A stretch of 64,000 bases of DNA from Crossaster papposus (lineage: Eukaryota; Echinodermata; Asteroidea; Velatida; Solasteridae): positions 1,178,001 to 1,242,000 of the forward strand of contig JBAIAA010000606.1 in NCBI GenBank assembly GCA_037893245.1. The letters run 5' to 3'. The notes under the pieces were generated by a model. That model had not been told where the DNA came from. It made no database searches and was given only the letters and a program-made list of their open reading frames with translations. Of this stretch, positions 14,801 to 26,436 are shown piece after piece. The position numbers and the translations under genes were made by a program. Numbering within the stretch: the first letter of the stretch is position 1; each line of letters opens with the position of its first letter.

Positions 14801-15077
14801 GGGCCTCCAGGAATGGCAATATTAGCAATTTGACCCGGGGCATGCTTTGTTAGTATTTTATTTCGATTTTCTGAAACTTTTAACGTTAACACACGCGTTT
14901 CAAATTCGCCATAGGTTTGTGCACACAATCCCCGCCCACAAATAAGGGCATGAAGGAAAGCATGCCCCGGGAAGGGGCTGGGTGTTAGGAGATAGAGGGG
15001 GGGCCTCCAGGAATGGCAAAATTAGCAATTTGACCCGGGGCATGCTTTGTTAGTATTTTATTTCGATTTTCTGAAAA
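11896..15077 (+). repeat. 796-bp higher-order unit, three copies
   Basis: Four 198-200-bp monomers starting at 11896, 12692 and 14282 are near-identical (offsets 796 and 1,590). Diagnostic variants are CACACGAGTTTC (about 12108, 12904 and 14494) and TTCGAGTTTCTG (about 12277, 13073 and 14663). A four-monomer segment of different composition lies between copies two and three. Confidence 0.85.
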
Positions 15078-15099
15078 TGTTAACGTTAACACACGCGTT

Positions 15100-17097
15100 T
15101 CAAATTCGCCATAGGTTTGTGCACACAATCCCCGCCCACAAATAAGGGCATGAAGGAAAGCATGCCCCGGGAAGGGGCTGGGTGTTAGGAGATAGAGGGG
15201 GGCCTCCAGGAATGGCAAAATTAGCAATTTGACCCGGGGCATGCTTTGTTAGTATTTTATTTCGATTTTCTGAACATTTTAACGTTAACACACGCGTTTC
15301 AAATTCGCCATAGGTTTGTGCACACAATCCACGCCCACAAATAAGGGCATGAAGGAAAGCATGCCCCGGGAAGGGGCTGGGTGTTAGGAGATAGAGGGTG
15401 CCTCCAGGAATGGCAAAATTAGCAATTTGACCCGGGGCATGCTTTGTTAGTATTTTATTTCTATTTTCTGAACATTTTAACGTTAACACACGCGTTTCAA
15501 ATTCGCCATAGGTTTGTGCACACAATCCCCGCCCACAAAAAAATAAGGGCACGAAGGAAAGCATGCCCCGGGAAGGGGCTGGGTGTTAGGAGATAGAGGG
15601 GGCCTCCAGGAATGGCAAAATTAGCAATTTGACCCGGGGCATGCTTTGTTAGTATTTTATTTCGATTTTCTGAAAATGTTAAAGTTAACACACGCGTTTC
15701 AAATTCGCCATAGGTTTGTGCACACAATCCCCGCCCACAAAATAATAAGGGCACGAAGGAAAGCATGCCCCGGGAAGGGGCTGGGTGTTAGGAGATAGAG
15801 GGGGCCTCCAGGAATGGCAAAATTAGCAATTTGACCCGGGGCATGCTTTGTTAGTATTTTATTTCGATTTTCTGAAAATGTTAACGTTAACACACGCGTT
15901 TCAAATTCGCAATAGGTTTGTGCACACAATCCCCGCCCACAAATAAGGGCATGAAGGAAAGCATGCCCCGGGAAGGGGCTGGGTGTTAGGAGATAGAGGG
16001 GGCCTCCAGGAATGGCAAAATTAGCAATTTGACCCGGGGCATGCTTTGTTAGTATTTTATTTCGATTTTCTGAAAACTTTAACGTTAACACACGCGTTTC
16101 AAATTCGCCATAGGTTTGTGCACACAATCCCCGCCCACAAATAAGGGCATGAAGGAAAGCATGCCCCGGGAAGGGGCTGGGTGTTAGGAGATAGAGGGGG
16201 GCCTCCAGGAATGGCAAAATTAGCAATTTGACCCGGGGCATGCTTTGTTAGTATTTTATTTCGATTTTCTGAACATTTTAACGTTAACACACGCGTTTCA
16301 AATTCGCCATAGGTTTGTGCACACAATCCACGCCCACAAATAAGGGCATGAAGGAAAGCATGCCCCGGGAAGGGGCTGGGTGTTAGGAGATAGAGGGTGC
16401 CTCCAGGAATGGCAAAATTAGCAATTTGACCCGGGGCATGCTTTGTTAGTATTTTATTTCTATTTTCTGAACATTTTAACGTTAACACACGCGTTTCAAA
16501 TTCGCCATAGGTTTGTGCACACAATCCCCGCCCACAAAAAAATAAGGGCACGAAGGAAAGCATGCCCCGGGAAGGGGCTGGGTGTTAGGAGATAGAGGGG
16601 GCCTCCAGGAATGGCAAAATTAGCAATTTGACCCGGGGCATGCTTTGTTAGTATTTTATTTCGATTTTCTGAAAATGTTAAAGTTAACACACGCGTTTCA
16701 AATTCGCCATAGGTTTGTGCACACAATCCCCGCCCACAAAATAATAAGGGCACGAAGGAAAGCATGCCCCGGGAAGGGGCTGGGTGTTAGGAGATAGAGG
16801 GGGCCTCCAGGAATGGCAAAATTAGCAATTTGACCCGGGGCATGCTTTGTTAGTATTTTATTTCGATTTTCTGAAAATGTTAACGTTAACACACGCGTTT
16901 CAAATTCGCAATAGGTTTGTGCACACAATCCCCGCCCACAAATAAGGGCATGAAGGAAAGCATGCCCCGGGAAGGGGCTGGGTGTTAGGAGATAGAGGGG
17001 GCCTCCAGGAATGGCAAAATTAGCAATTTGACCCGGGGCATGCTTTGTTAGTATTTTATTTCGATTTTCTGAAAACTTTAACGTTAACACACGCGTT
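15100..17097 (+). repeat. 999-bp higher-order unit, two tandem copies
   Basis: Five monomers recur at +999. Markers are GAGGGTGCCTCC (about 15396/16395), TTCTATTTTCTG (about 15459/16458), the CACAAAAAAATAAGG insertion (about 15536/16535), TTAAAGTTAAC (about 15680/16679) and TTCGCAATAGG (about 15906/16905). Confidence 0.85.
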
Positions 17098-17281
17098 TCA
17101 AATTCGCCATAGGTTTGTGCACACAATCCCCGCCCACAAATAAGGGCATGAAGGAAAGCATGCCCCGGGAAGGGGCTGGGTGTTAGGAGATAGAGGGGGC
17201 CTCCAGGAATGGCAAAATTAGCAATTTGACCCGGGGCATGCTTTGTTAGTATTTTATTTCGATTTTCTGAAAATTTTAACG

Positions 17282-20200
17282 TTAACACACGCGTTTCAAA
17301 TTCGCCATAGGTTTGTGCACACAATCCCCGCCCACAAATAAGGGCATGTAGGAAAGCATGCCCCGGGAAGGGGCTGGGTGTTAGGAGATAGAGGGGGCCT
17401 CCAGGAATGGCAAAATTAGCAATTTGACCCGGGGCATGCTTTGTTAGTATTTTATTTCGATTTTCTGAAAACTTTAACGTTAACACACGCGTTTCAAATT
17501 CGCCATAGGTTTGTGCATTCAATCCCCGCCCACAAATAAGGGCATGAAGGAAAGCATGCCCCGGGAAGGGGTTGGGTGTTAGGAGATAGAGGGGGGCCTC
17601 CAGGAATGGCAAAATTAGCAATTTGACCCGGGGCATGCTTTGTTAGTATTTTATTTCGATTTTCTGAAAATGTTAACGTTAACACACGCGTTTCAAATTC
17701 GCCATAGGTTTGTGCACACAATCCCCGCCCACAAATAAGGGCATGAAGGAAAGCATGCCCCGGGAAGGGGCTGGGTGTTAGGAGATAGAGGGGGGCCTCC
17801 AGGAATGGCAAAATTAGCAATTTGACCCGGGGCATGCTTTGTTAGTATTTTATTTCGATTTTCTGAAAATTGTAACGTTAACACACGCGTTTCAAATTCG
17901 CCATAGGTTTGTGCATACAATCCCCGCCCACAAATAAGGGCATGAAGGAAAGCATGCCCCGGGAAGGGGCTGGGTGTTAGGAGATAGAGGGGGGCCTCCA
18001 GGAATGGCAAAATTAGCAATTTGACCCGGGGCATGCTTTGTTAGTATTTTATTTCGATTTTCTGAAAATGTTAACGTTAACACACGCGTTTCAAATTCGC
18101 CATAGGTTTGTGCACACAATCCCCGCCCACAAATAAGGGCATGAAGGAAAGCATGCGCCGGGAAGGGGCTGGGTGTTAGGAGATAGAGGGGGGCCTCCAG
18201 GAATGGCAAAATTAGCAATTTGACCCGGGGCATGCTTTGTTAGTATTTTATTTCGATTTTCTGAAAACTTTAACGTTAACACACGCGTTTCAAATTCGCC
18301 ATAGGTTTGTGCACACAATCCACGCCCACAAATAAGGGCATGAAGGAAAGCATGCCCCGGGAAGGGGCTGGGTGTTAGGAGATAGAGGGGGCCTCCAGGA
18401 ATGGCAAAATTAGCAATTTGACCCAGGGCATGCTTTGTTAGTATTTTATTTCGATTTTCTGAAAACTTTAACGTTAACACAGGCGTTTCAAATTCGCCAT
18501 AGGTTTGTGCACACAATCCCCGCCCACAAATAAGGGCATGAAGGAAAGCATGCCCCGGGAAGGGGCTGGGTGTTAGGAGATAGAGGGGGCCTCCAGGAAT
18601 GGCAAAATTAGCAATTTGACCCGGGGCATGCTTTGTTAGTATTTTATTTCGATTTTCTGAACATTTTAACGTTAACACACGCGTTTCAAATTCGCCATAG
18701 GTTTGTGCACACAATCCCCGCCCACAAATAAGGGCATGAAGGAAAGCATGCCCCGGGAAGGGGCTGGGTGTTAGGAGATAGAGGGGGCCTCCAGGAATGG
18801 CAAAATTAGCAATTTGACCCGGGGCATGCTTTGTTAGTATTTTATTTCGATTTTCTGAAAACTTTAACGTTAACACACGCGTTTCAAATTCGCCATAGGT
18901 TTGTGCACACAATCCCCGCCCACAAATAAGGGCATGAAGGAAAGCATGCCCCGGGAAGGGGCTGGGTGTTAGGAGATAGAGGGGGCCTCCAGGAATGGCA
19001 AAATTAGCAATTTGACCCGGGGCATGCTTTGTTAGTATTTTATTTCGATTTTCTGAAAATGTTAACGTTAACACACGCGTTTCAAATTCGCCATAGGTTT
19101 GTGCACACAATCCCCGCCCACAAATAAGGGCATGTAGGAAAGCATGCCCCGGGAAGGGGCTGGGTGTTAGGAGATAGAGGGGGCCTCCAGGAATGGCAAA
19201 ATTAGCAATTTGACCCGGGGCATGCTTTGTTAGTATTTTATTTCGATTTTCTGAAAACTTTAACGTTAACACACGCGTTTCAAATTCGCCATAGGTTTGT
19301 GCATTCAATCCCCGCCCACAAATAAGGGCATGAAGGAAAGCATGCCCCGGGAAGGGGTTGGGTGTTAGGAGATAGAGGGGGGCCTCCAGGAATGGCAAAA
19401 TTAGCAATTTGACCCGGGGCATGCTTTGTTAGTATTTTATTTCGATTTTCTGAAAATGTTAACGTTAACACACGCGTTTCAAATTCGCCATAGGTTTGTG
19501 CACACAATCCCCGCCCACAAATAAGGGCATGAAGGAAAGCATGCCCCGGGAAGGGGCTGGGTGTTAGGAGATAGAGGGGGGCCTCCAGGAATGGCAAAAT
19601 TAGCAATTTGACCCGGGGCATGCTTTGTTAGTATTTTATTTCGATTTTCTGAAAATTGTAACGTTAACACACGCGTTTCAAATTCGCCATAGGTTTGTGC
19701 ATACAATCCCCGCCCACAAATAAGGGCATGAAGGAAAGCATGCCCCGGGAAGGGGCTGGGTGTTAGGAGATAGAGGGGGGCCTCCAGGAATGGCAAAATT
19801 AGCAATTTGACCCGGGGCATGCTTTGTTAGTATTTTATTTCGATTTTCTGAAAATGTTAACGTTAACACACGCGTTTCAAATTCGCCATAGGTTTGTGCA
19901 CACAATCCCCGCCCACAAATAAGGGCATGAAGGAAAGCATGCGCCGGGAAGGGGCTGGGTGTTAGGAGATAGAGGGGGGCCTCCAGGAATGGCAAAATTA
20001 GCAATTTGACCCGGGGCATGCTTTGTTAGTATTTTATTTCGATTTTCTGAAAACTTTAACGTTAACACACGCGTTTCAAATTCGCCATAGGTTTGTGCAC
20101 ACAATCCACGCCCACAAATAAGGGCATGAAGGAAAGCATGCCCCGGGAAGGGGCTGGGTGTTAGGAGATAGAGGGGGCCTCCAGGAATGGCAAAATTAGC

Positions 20201-20549
20201 AATTTGACCCAGGGCATGCTTTGTTAGTATTTTATTTCGATTTTCTGAAAACTTTAACGTTAACACAGGCGTTTCAAATTCGCCATAGGTTTGTGCACAC
20301 AATCCCCGCCCACAAATAAGGGCATGAAGGAAAGCATGCCCCGGGAAGGGGCTGGGTGTTAGGAGATAGAGGGGGCCTCCAGGAATGGCAAAATTAGCAA
20401 TTTGACCCGGGGCATGCTTTGTTAGTATTTTATTTCGATTTTCTGAACATTTTAACGTTAACACACGCGTTTCAAATTCGCCATAGGTTTGTGCACACAA
20501 TCCCCGCCCACAAATAAGGGCATGAAGGAAAGCATGCCCCGGGAAGGGG
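17282..20549 (+). repeat. 1,786-bp higher-order unit
   Basis: 17282-18763 matches 19068-20549 at +1786. Markers are GCATGTAGG (about 17345/19131), GCATTCAATCC (about 17515/19301), CATGCGCCGG (about 18154/19940), ACCCAGGGCATG (18421/20207) and CACAGGCG (about 18478/20264). Many monomers here are the 198-bp form. As 198 is divisible by three, this produces the window's longest minus-strand open frame (18091-19422), which I treat as non-coding. Confidence 0.85.
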
Positions 20550-21860
20550 TTGGGTGTTAGGAGATAGAGGGGGGCCTCCAGGAATGGCAAAATTAGCAAT
20601 TTGACCCGGGGCATGCTTTGTTAGTATTTTATTTCGATTTTCTGAAAATGTTAACGTTAACACACGCGTTTCAAATTCGCCATAGGTTTGTGCACACAAT
20701 CCCCGCCCACAAATAAGGGCATGAAGGAAAGCATGCCCCGGGAAGGGGCTGGGTGTTAGGAGATAGAGGGGGCCTCCAGGAATGGCAAAATTAGCAATTT
20801 GACCCGGGCATTCTTTGTTAGTATTTTATTTCGATTTTCTGAAAACTTTAACGTTAACACACGCGTTTCAAATTCGCCATAGGTTTGTGCACACAATCCC
20901 CGCCCACAAATAAGGGCATGAAGGAAAGCATGCCCCGGGAAGGGGCTGGGTGTTAGGAGATAGAGGGGGCCTCCAGGAATGGCAAAATTAGCAATTTGAC
21001 CCGGGGCATGCTTTGTTAGTATTTTATTTCGATTTTCTGAACATTTTAACGTTAACACACGCGTTTCAAATTCGCCATAGGTTTGTGCACACAATCCCCG
21101 CCCACAAATAAGGGCATGAAGGAAAGCATGCCCCGGGAAGGGGCTGGGTGTTAGGAGATAGAGGGGGGCCTCCAGGAATGGCAAAATAAGCAATTTGACC
21201 CGGGGCATGCTTTGTTAGTATTTTATTTCGATTTTCTGAAAATTTTAACGTTAACACACGCGTTTCAAATTCGCCATAGGTTTGTGCTCACAATCCCCGC
21301 CCACAAATAAGGGCATGAAGGAAAGCATGCCCCAGGAAGGGGCTGGGTGTTAGGAGATAGAGGGGGCCTCCAGGAATGGCAAAATTAGCAATTTGACCCG
21401 GGGCATGCTTTGTTAGTATTTTATTTCGATTTTCTGAAAACTTTAACGTTAACACACGCGTTTCAAATTCGCCATAGGTTTGTGCACACAATCCCCGCCC
21501 ACAAATAAGGGCATGAAGGAAAGCATGCCCCGGGAAGGGGTTGGGTGTTAGGAGATAGAGGGGGGCCTCCAGGAATGGCAAAATTAGCAATTTGACCCGG
21601 GGCATGCTTTGTTAGTATTTTATTTCGATTTTCTGAAAATGTTAACGTTAACACACGCGTTTCAAATTCGCCATAGGTTTGTGCACACAATCCCCGCCCA
21701 CAAATAAGGGCATGAAGGAAAGCATGCCCCGGGAAGGGGCTGGGTGTTAGGAGATAGAGGGGGGCCTCCAGGAATGGCAATATTAGCAATTTGACCCGGG
21801 GCATGCTTTGTTAGTATTTTATTTCGATTTTCTGAAACTGTTAACGTTAACACACGCGTT

Positions 21861-24800
21861 TCAAATTCGCCATAGGTTTGTGCACACAATCCCCGCCCAC
21901 AAATAAGGGCATGAAGGAAAGCATGCCCCGGGAAGGGGCTGGGTGTTAGGAGATAGAGGGGGGCCTCCAGGAATGGCAATATTAGCAATTTGACCCGGGG
22001 AATGCTTTGTTAGTATTTTATTTCGATTTTCTGAAACTTTTAACGTTAACACACGCGTTTCAAATTCGCCATAGGTTTGTGCACACAATCCCCGCCCACA
22101 AATAAGGGCATGAAGGAAAGCATGCCCCGGGAAGGGGCTGGGTGTTAGGAGATAGAGGGGGGCCTCCAGGAATGGCAAAATTAGCAATTTGACCCCGGGC
22201 ATGCTTTGTTAGTATTTTATTTCGATTTTCTGAAAATTTTAACGTTAACACACGCGTTTCAAATTCGCCATAGGTTTGTGCATACAATCCCCGCCCACAA
22301 ATAAGGGCATGAAGGAAAGCAAGCCCCGGGAAGGGGCTGGGTGTTAGGAGATAGAGGGGGGCCTCCAGGAATGGCAAAATTAGCAATTTGACCCGGGGCA
22401 TGCTTTGTTAGTATTTTATTTCGATTTTCTGAAAATGTTAACGTTAACACACGCGTTTCAAATTCGCCATAGGTTTGTGCACACAATCCCCGCCCACAAA
22501 TAAGGGCATGAAGGAAAGCATGCCCCGGGAAGGGGCTGGGTGTTAGGAGATAGAGGGGGGCCTCCAGGAATGGCAAAATTACCAATTTGACCCGGGGCAT
22601 GCTTTGTTAGTATTTTATTTCGATTTTCTGAAAATTGTAACGTTAACACACGCGTTTCAAATTCGCCATAGGTTTGTGCACACAATCCCCGCCCACAAAT
22701 AAGGGCATGAAGGAAAGCATGCCCCGGGAAGGGGCTGGGTGTTAGGAGATAGAGGGGGGCCTCCAGGAATGGCAAAATTAGCAATTTGACCCGGGGCATG
22801 CTTTGTTAGTATTTTATTTCGATTTTCTGAAAATTGTAACGTTAACACACGCGTTTCAAATTCGCCATAGGTTTGTGCATACAATCCCCGCCCACAAATA
22901 AGGGCATGAAGGAAAGTATGCCCCGGGAAGGGGCTGGGTGTTAGGAGATAGAGGGGGGCCTCCAGGAATGGCAAAATTAGCAATTTGACCCGGGGAATGC
23001 TTTGTTAGTATTTTATTTCGATTTTCTGAAAATGTTAACGTTAACACACGCGTTTCAAATTCGCCATAGGTTTGTGCACACAATCCCCGCCCACAAATAA
23101 GGGCATGAAGGAAAGCATGCCCCGGGAAGGGGCTGGGTGTTAGGAGATAGAGGGGGGCCTCCAGGAATGGCAAAATTAGCAATTTGACCCGGGGCATGCT
23201 TTGTTAGTATTTTATTTCGATTTTCTGAAAATGTTAACGTTAACACACGCGTTTCAAATTCGCCATAGGTTTGTGCACACAATCCGCGCCCACAAATAAG
23301 GGCATGAAGGAAAGCATGCCCCGGGAAGGGGCTGGGTGTTAGGAGATAGAGGGGGGCCTCCAGGAATGGCAAAATTAGCCATTTGACCCGGGGCATGCTT
23401 TGTTAGTATTTTATTTCGATTTTCTGAAAATGTTAACGTTAACACACGCGTTTCAAATTCGCCATAGGTTTGTGCACACAATCCCCGCCCACAAATAAGG
23501 GCATGAAGGAAACCATGCCCCGGGAAGGGGCTGGGTGTTAGGAGATAGAGGGGGGCCTCCAGGAATGGCAATATTAGCAATTTGACCCGGGGCATGCTTT
23601 GTTAGTATTTTATTTCGATTTTCTGAAACTTTTAACGTTAACACACGCGTTTCAAATTCGCCATAGGTTTGTGCACACAATCCCCGCCCACAAATAAGGG
23701 CATGAAGGAAAGCATGCCCCGGGAAGGGGCTGGGTGTTCGGAGATAGAGGGGGGCCTCCAGGAATGGCAAAATTAGCAATTTGACCCGGGGCATGCTTTG
23801 TTAGTATTTTATTTCGATTTTCTGAAAATGTTAACGTTAACACACGTGTTTCAAATTCGCCATAGGTTTGTGCATACAATCCCCGCCCACAAATAAGGGC
23901 ATGAAGGAAAGCATGCCCCGGGAAGGGGCTGGGTGTTAGGAGATAGAGGGGGGCCTCCAGGAATGGCAAAATTAGCAAATTGACCCGGGGCATGGTTTGG
24001 TAGTATTTTATTTCGATTTTCTGAAAACTTTAACGTTAACACACGCGTTTCAAATTCGCCATAGGTTTGTGCACACAATCCACGCCCACAAATAAGGGCA
24101 TGAAGGAAAGCATGCCCCGGGAAGGGGCTGGGTGTTAGGAGATAGAGGGGGGCCTCCAGGAATGGCAAAATTAGCAATTTGACCCGGGGCATGCTTTGTT
24201 AGTATTTTATTTCGATTTTCTGAACATTTTAACGTTAACACACGCGTTTCAAATTCGCCATAGGTTTGTGCACACAATCCCCGCCCACAAATAAGGGCAT
24301 GAAGGAAAGCATGCCCCGGGAAGGGGCTGGGTGTTAGGAGATAGAGGGGGCCTCCAGGAATGGCAAAATTAGCAATTTGACCCGGGGCATGCTTTGTTAG
24401 TATTTTATTTCGATTTTCTGAACATTTTAACGTTAACACACGCGTTTCAAATTCGCCATAGGTTTGTGCACACAATCCCCGCCCACAAATAAGGGCATGA
24501 AGGAAAGCATGCCCCGGGAAGGGGCTGGGTGTTAGGAGATAGAGGGGGGCCTCCAGGAATGGCAAAATTAGCAATTTGACCCGGGGCATGCTTTGTTAGT
24601 ATTTTATTTCGATTTTCTGAACATTTTAACGTTAACACACGCGTTTCAAATTCGCCATAGGTTTGTGCACACAATCCCCGCCCAAAAATAAGGGCATGAA
24701 GGAAAGCATGCCCCGGGAAGGGGCTGGGTGTTAGGAGATAGAGGGGGGCCTCCAGGAATGGCAAAATTAGCAATTTGACACGGGGCATGCTTTGTTAGTA

Positions 24801-25015
24801 TTTTATTTCGATTTTCTGAAAACTTTAACGTTAACACACGCGTTTCAAATTCGCCATAGGTTTGTGCACACAATCCACGCCCACAAATAAGGGCATGAAG
24901 GAAAGCATGCCCCGGGAAGGGGCTGGGTGTTAAGAGATAGAGGGGGGCCTCCAGGAATGGCAAAATTAGCAATTTGACCCGGGGCATGCTTTGTTAGTAT
25001 TTTATTTCGATTTTC
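21861..25015 (+). repeat. Large duplicated block, copy 1
   Basis: About 16 monomers, nearly all 199 bp, match 26437-30389. The offset is 4,576 bp over the left part and 5,374 bp over the right part, because copy 2 carries an extra 797-bp internal duplication. Shared variants include CCCGGGGAATGC (about 22000/26576), GACCCCGGGC (about 22193/26769), AAGCAAGCCCC (about 22318/26894), TTACCAATTTG (about 22579/27155), TGTTCGGAG (about 23736/28313) and CCCAAAAATAAGG (about 24682/30056). Confidence 0.85.
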
Positions 25016-25242
25016 TGAACATTTTAACGTTAACACACGCGTTTCAAATTCGCCATAGGTTTGTGCATACAATCCCCGCCCACAAATAAGGGCATGAAGG
25101 AAAGCATGCCCCGGGAAGGGGATGGGTGTTAGGAGATAGAGGGGGGCCTCCAGGAATGGCAAAATTAGCAATTTGACCCGGGGCATGCTTTGTTAGTATT
25201 TTATTTCGATTTTCTGAACATTTTAACGTTAACACACGCGTT

Positions 25243-26237
25243 TCAAATTCGCCATAGGTTTGTGCACACAATATCCGCCCACAAATAAGTGCATGAAGGA
25301 AAGCATGCCCCGGGAAGGGGCTGGGTGTTAGGAGATAGAGGGGGCCCTCCAGGAATGGCAAAATTAGCAATTTGACCCGGGGCATGCTTTGTTAGTATTT
25401 TATTTCGATTTTCTGAAAACTTTAACGTTAACACACGCGTTTCAAATTCGCCATAGGTTTGTGCACACAATCCACGCCCACAAATAAGGGCATGAAGGAA
25501 AGCATGCCCCGGGAAGGGGCTGGGTGTTAGGAGATAGAGGGGGGCCTCCAGGAATGGCAAAATTAGCAATTTGACCCGGGGCATGCTTTGTTAGTATTTT
25601 ATTTCGATTTTCTGAACATTTTAACGTTAACACACGCGTTTCAAATTCGCCATAGGTTTGTGCACACAATCCCCGCCCACAAATAAGGGCATGAAGGAAA
25701 GCATGCCCCGGGAAGGGGCTGGGTGTTAGGAGATAGAGGGGGGCCTCCAGGAATGGCAAAATTAGCAATTTGACCCGGGGCATGCTTTGTTAGTATTTTA
25801 TTTCGATTTTCTGAAAATGTTAACGTTAACACACGCGTTTTAAATTCGCCATAGGTTTGTGCACACAATCCCCGCCCACAAATAAGGGCATGAAGGAAAG
25901 CATGCCCCGGGAAGGGGCTGGGTGTTAGGAGATAGAGGGGGGCCTCCAGGAATGGCAAAATTAGCAATTTGACCCGGGGCATGCTTTGTTAGTATTTTAT
26001 TTCGATTTTCTGAAAATGTTAACGTTAACACACGCGTTTCAAATTCGCCATAGGTTTGTGCACACAATCCGCGCCCACAAATAAGGGCATGAAGGAAAGC
26101 ATGCCCCGGGAAGGGGCTGGGTGTTAGGAGATAGAGGGGGGCCTCCAGGAATGGCAAAATTAGCCATTTGACCCGGGGCATGCTTTGTTAGTATTTTATT
26201 TCGATTTTCTGAAAATGTTAACGTTAACACACGCGTT
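25243..26237 (+). repeat. Block shared with 32209-33203 (offset 6,966 bp)
   Basis: Five monomers recur 6,966 bp downstream. Markers are ACAATATCCGCCC with AATAAGTGCATG (about 25270/32236), GCGTTTTAAATTCG (25835/32801), ATCCGCGCCC (about 26068/33034) and TTAGCCATTTG (about 26161/33127). Outside these limits the flanks belong to other blocks, so this is a mosaic segment. Confidence 0.75.
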
Positions 26238-26436
26238 TCAAATTCGCCATAGGTTTGTGCACACAATCCCCGCCCACAAATAAGGGCATGAAGGAAAGCA
26301 TGCCCCGGGAAGGGGCTGGGTGTTAGGAGATAGAGGGGGGCCTCCAGGAATGGCAATATTAGCAATTTGACCGGGGGCATGCTTTGTTAGTATTTTATTT
26401 CGATTTTCTGAAACTTTTAACGTTAACACACGCGTT

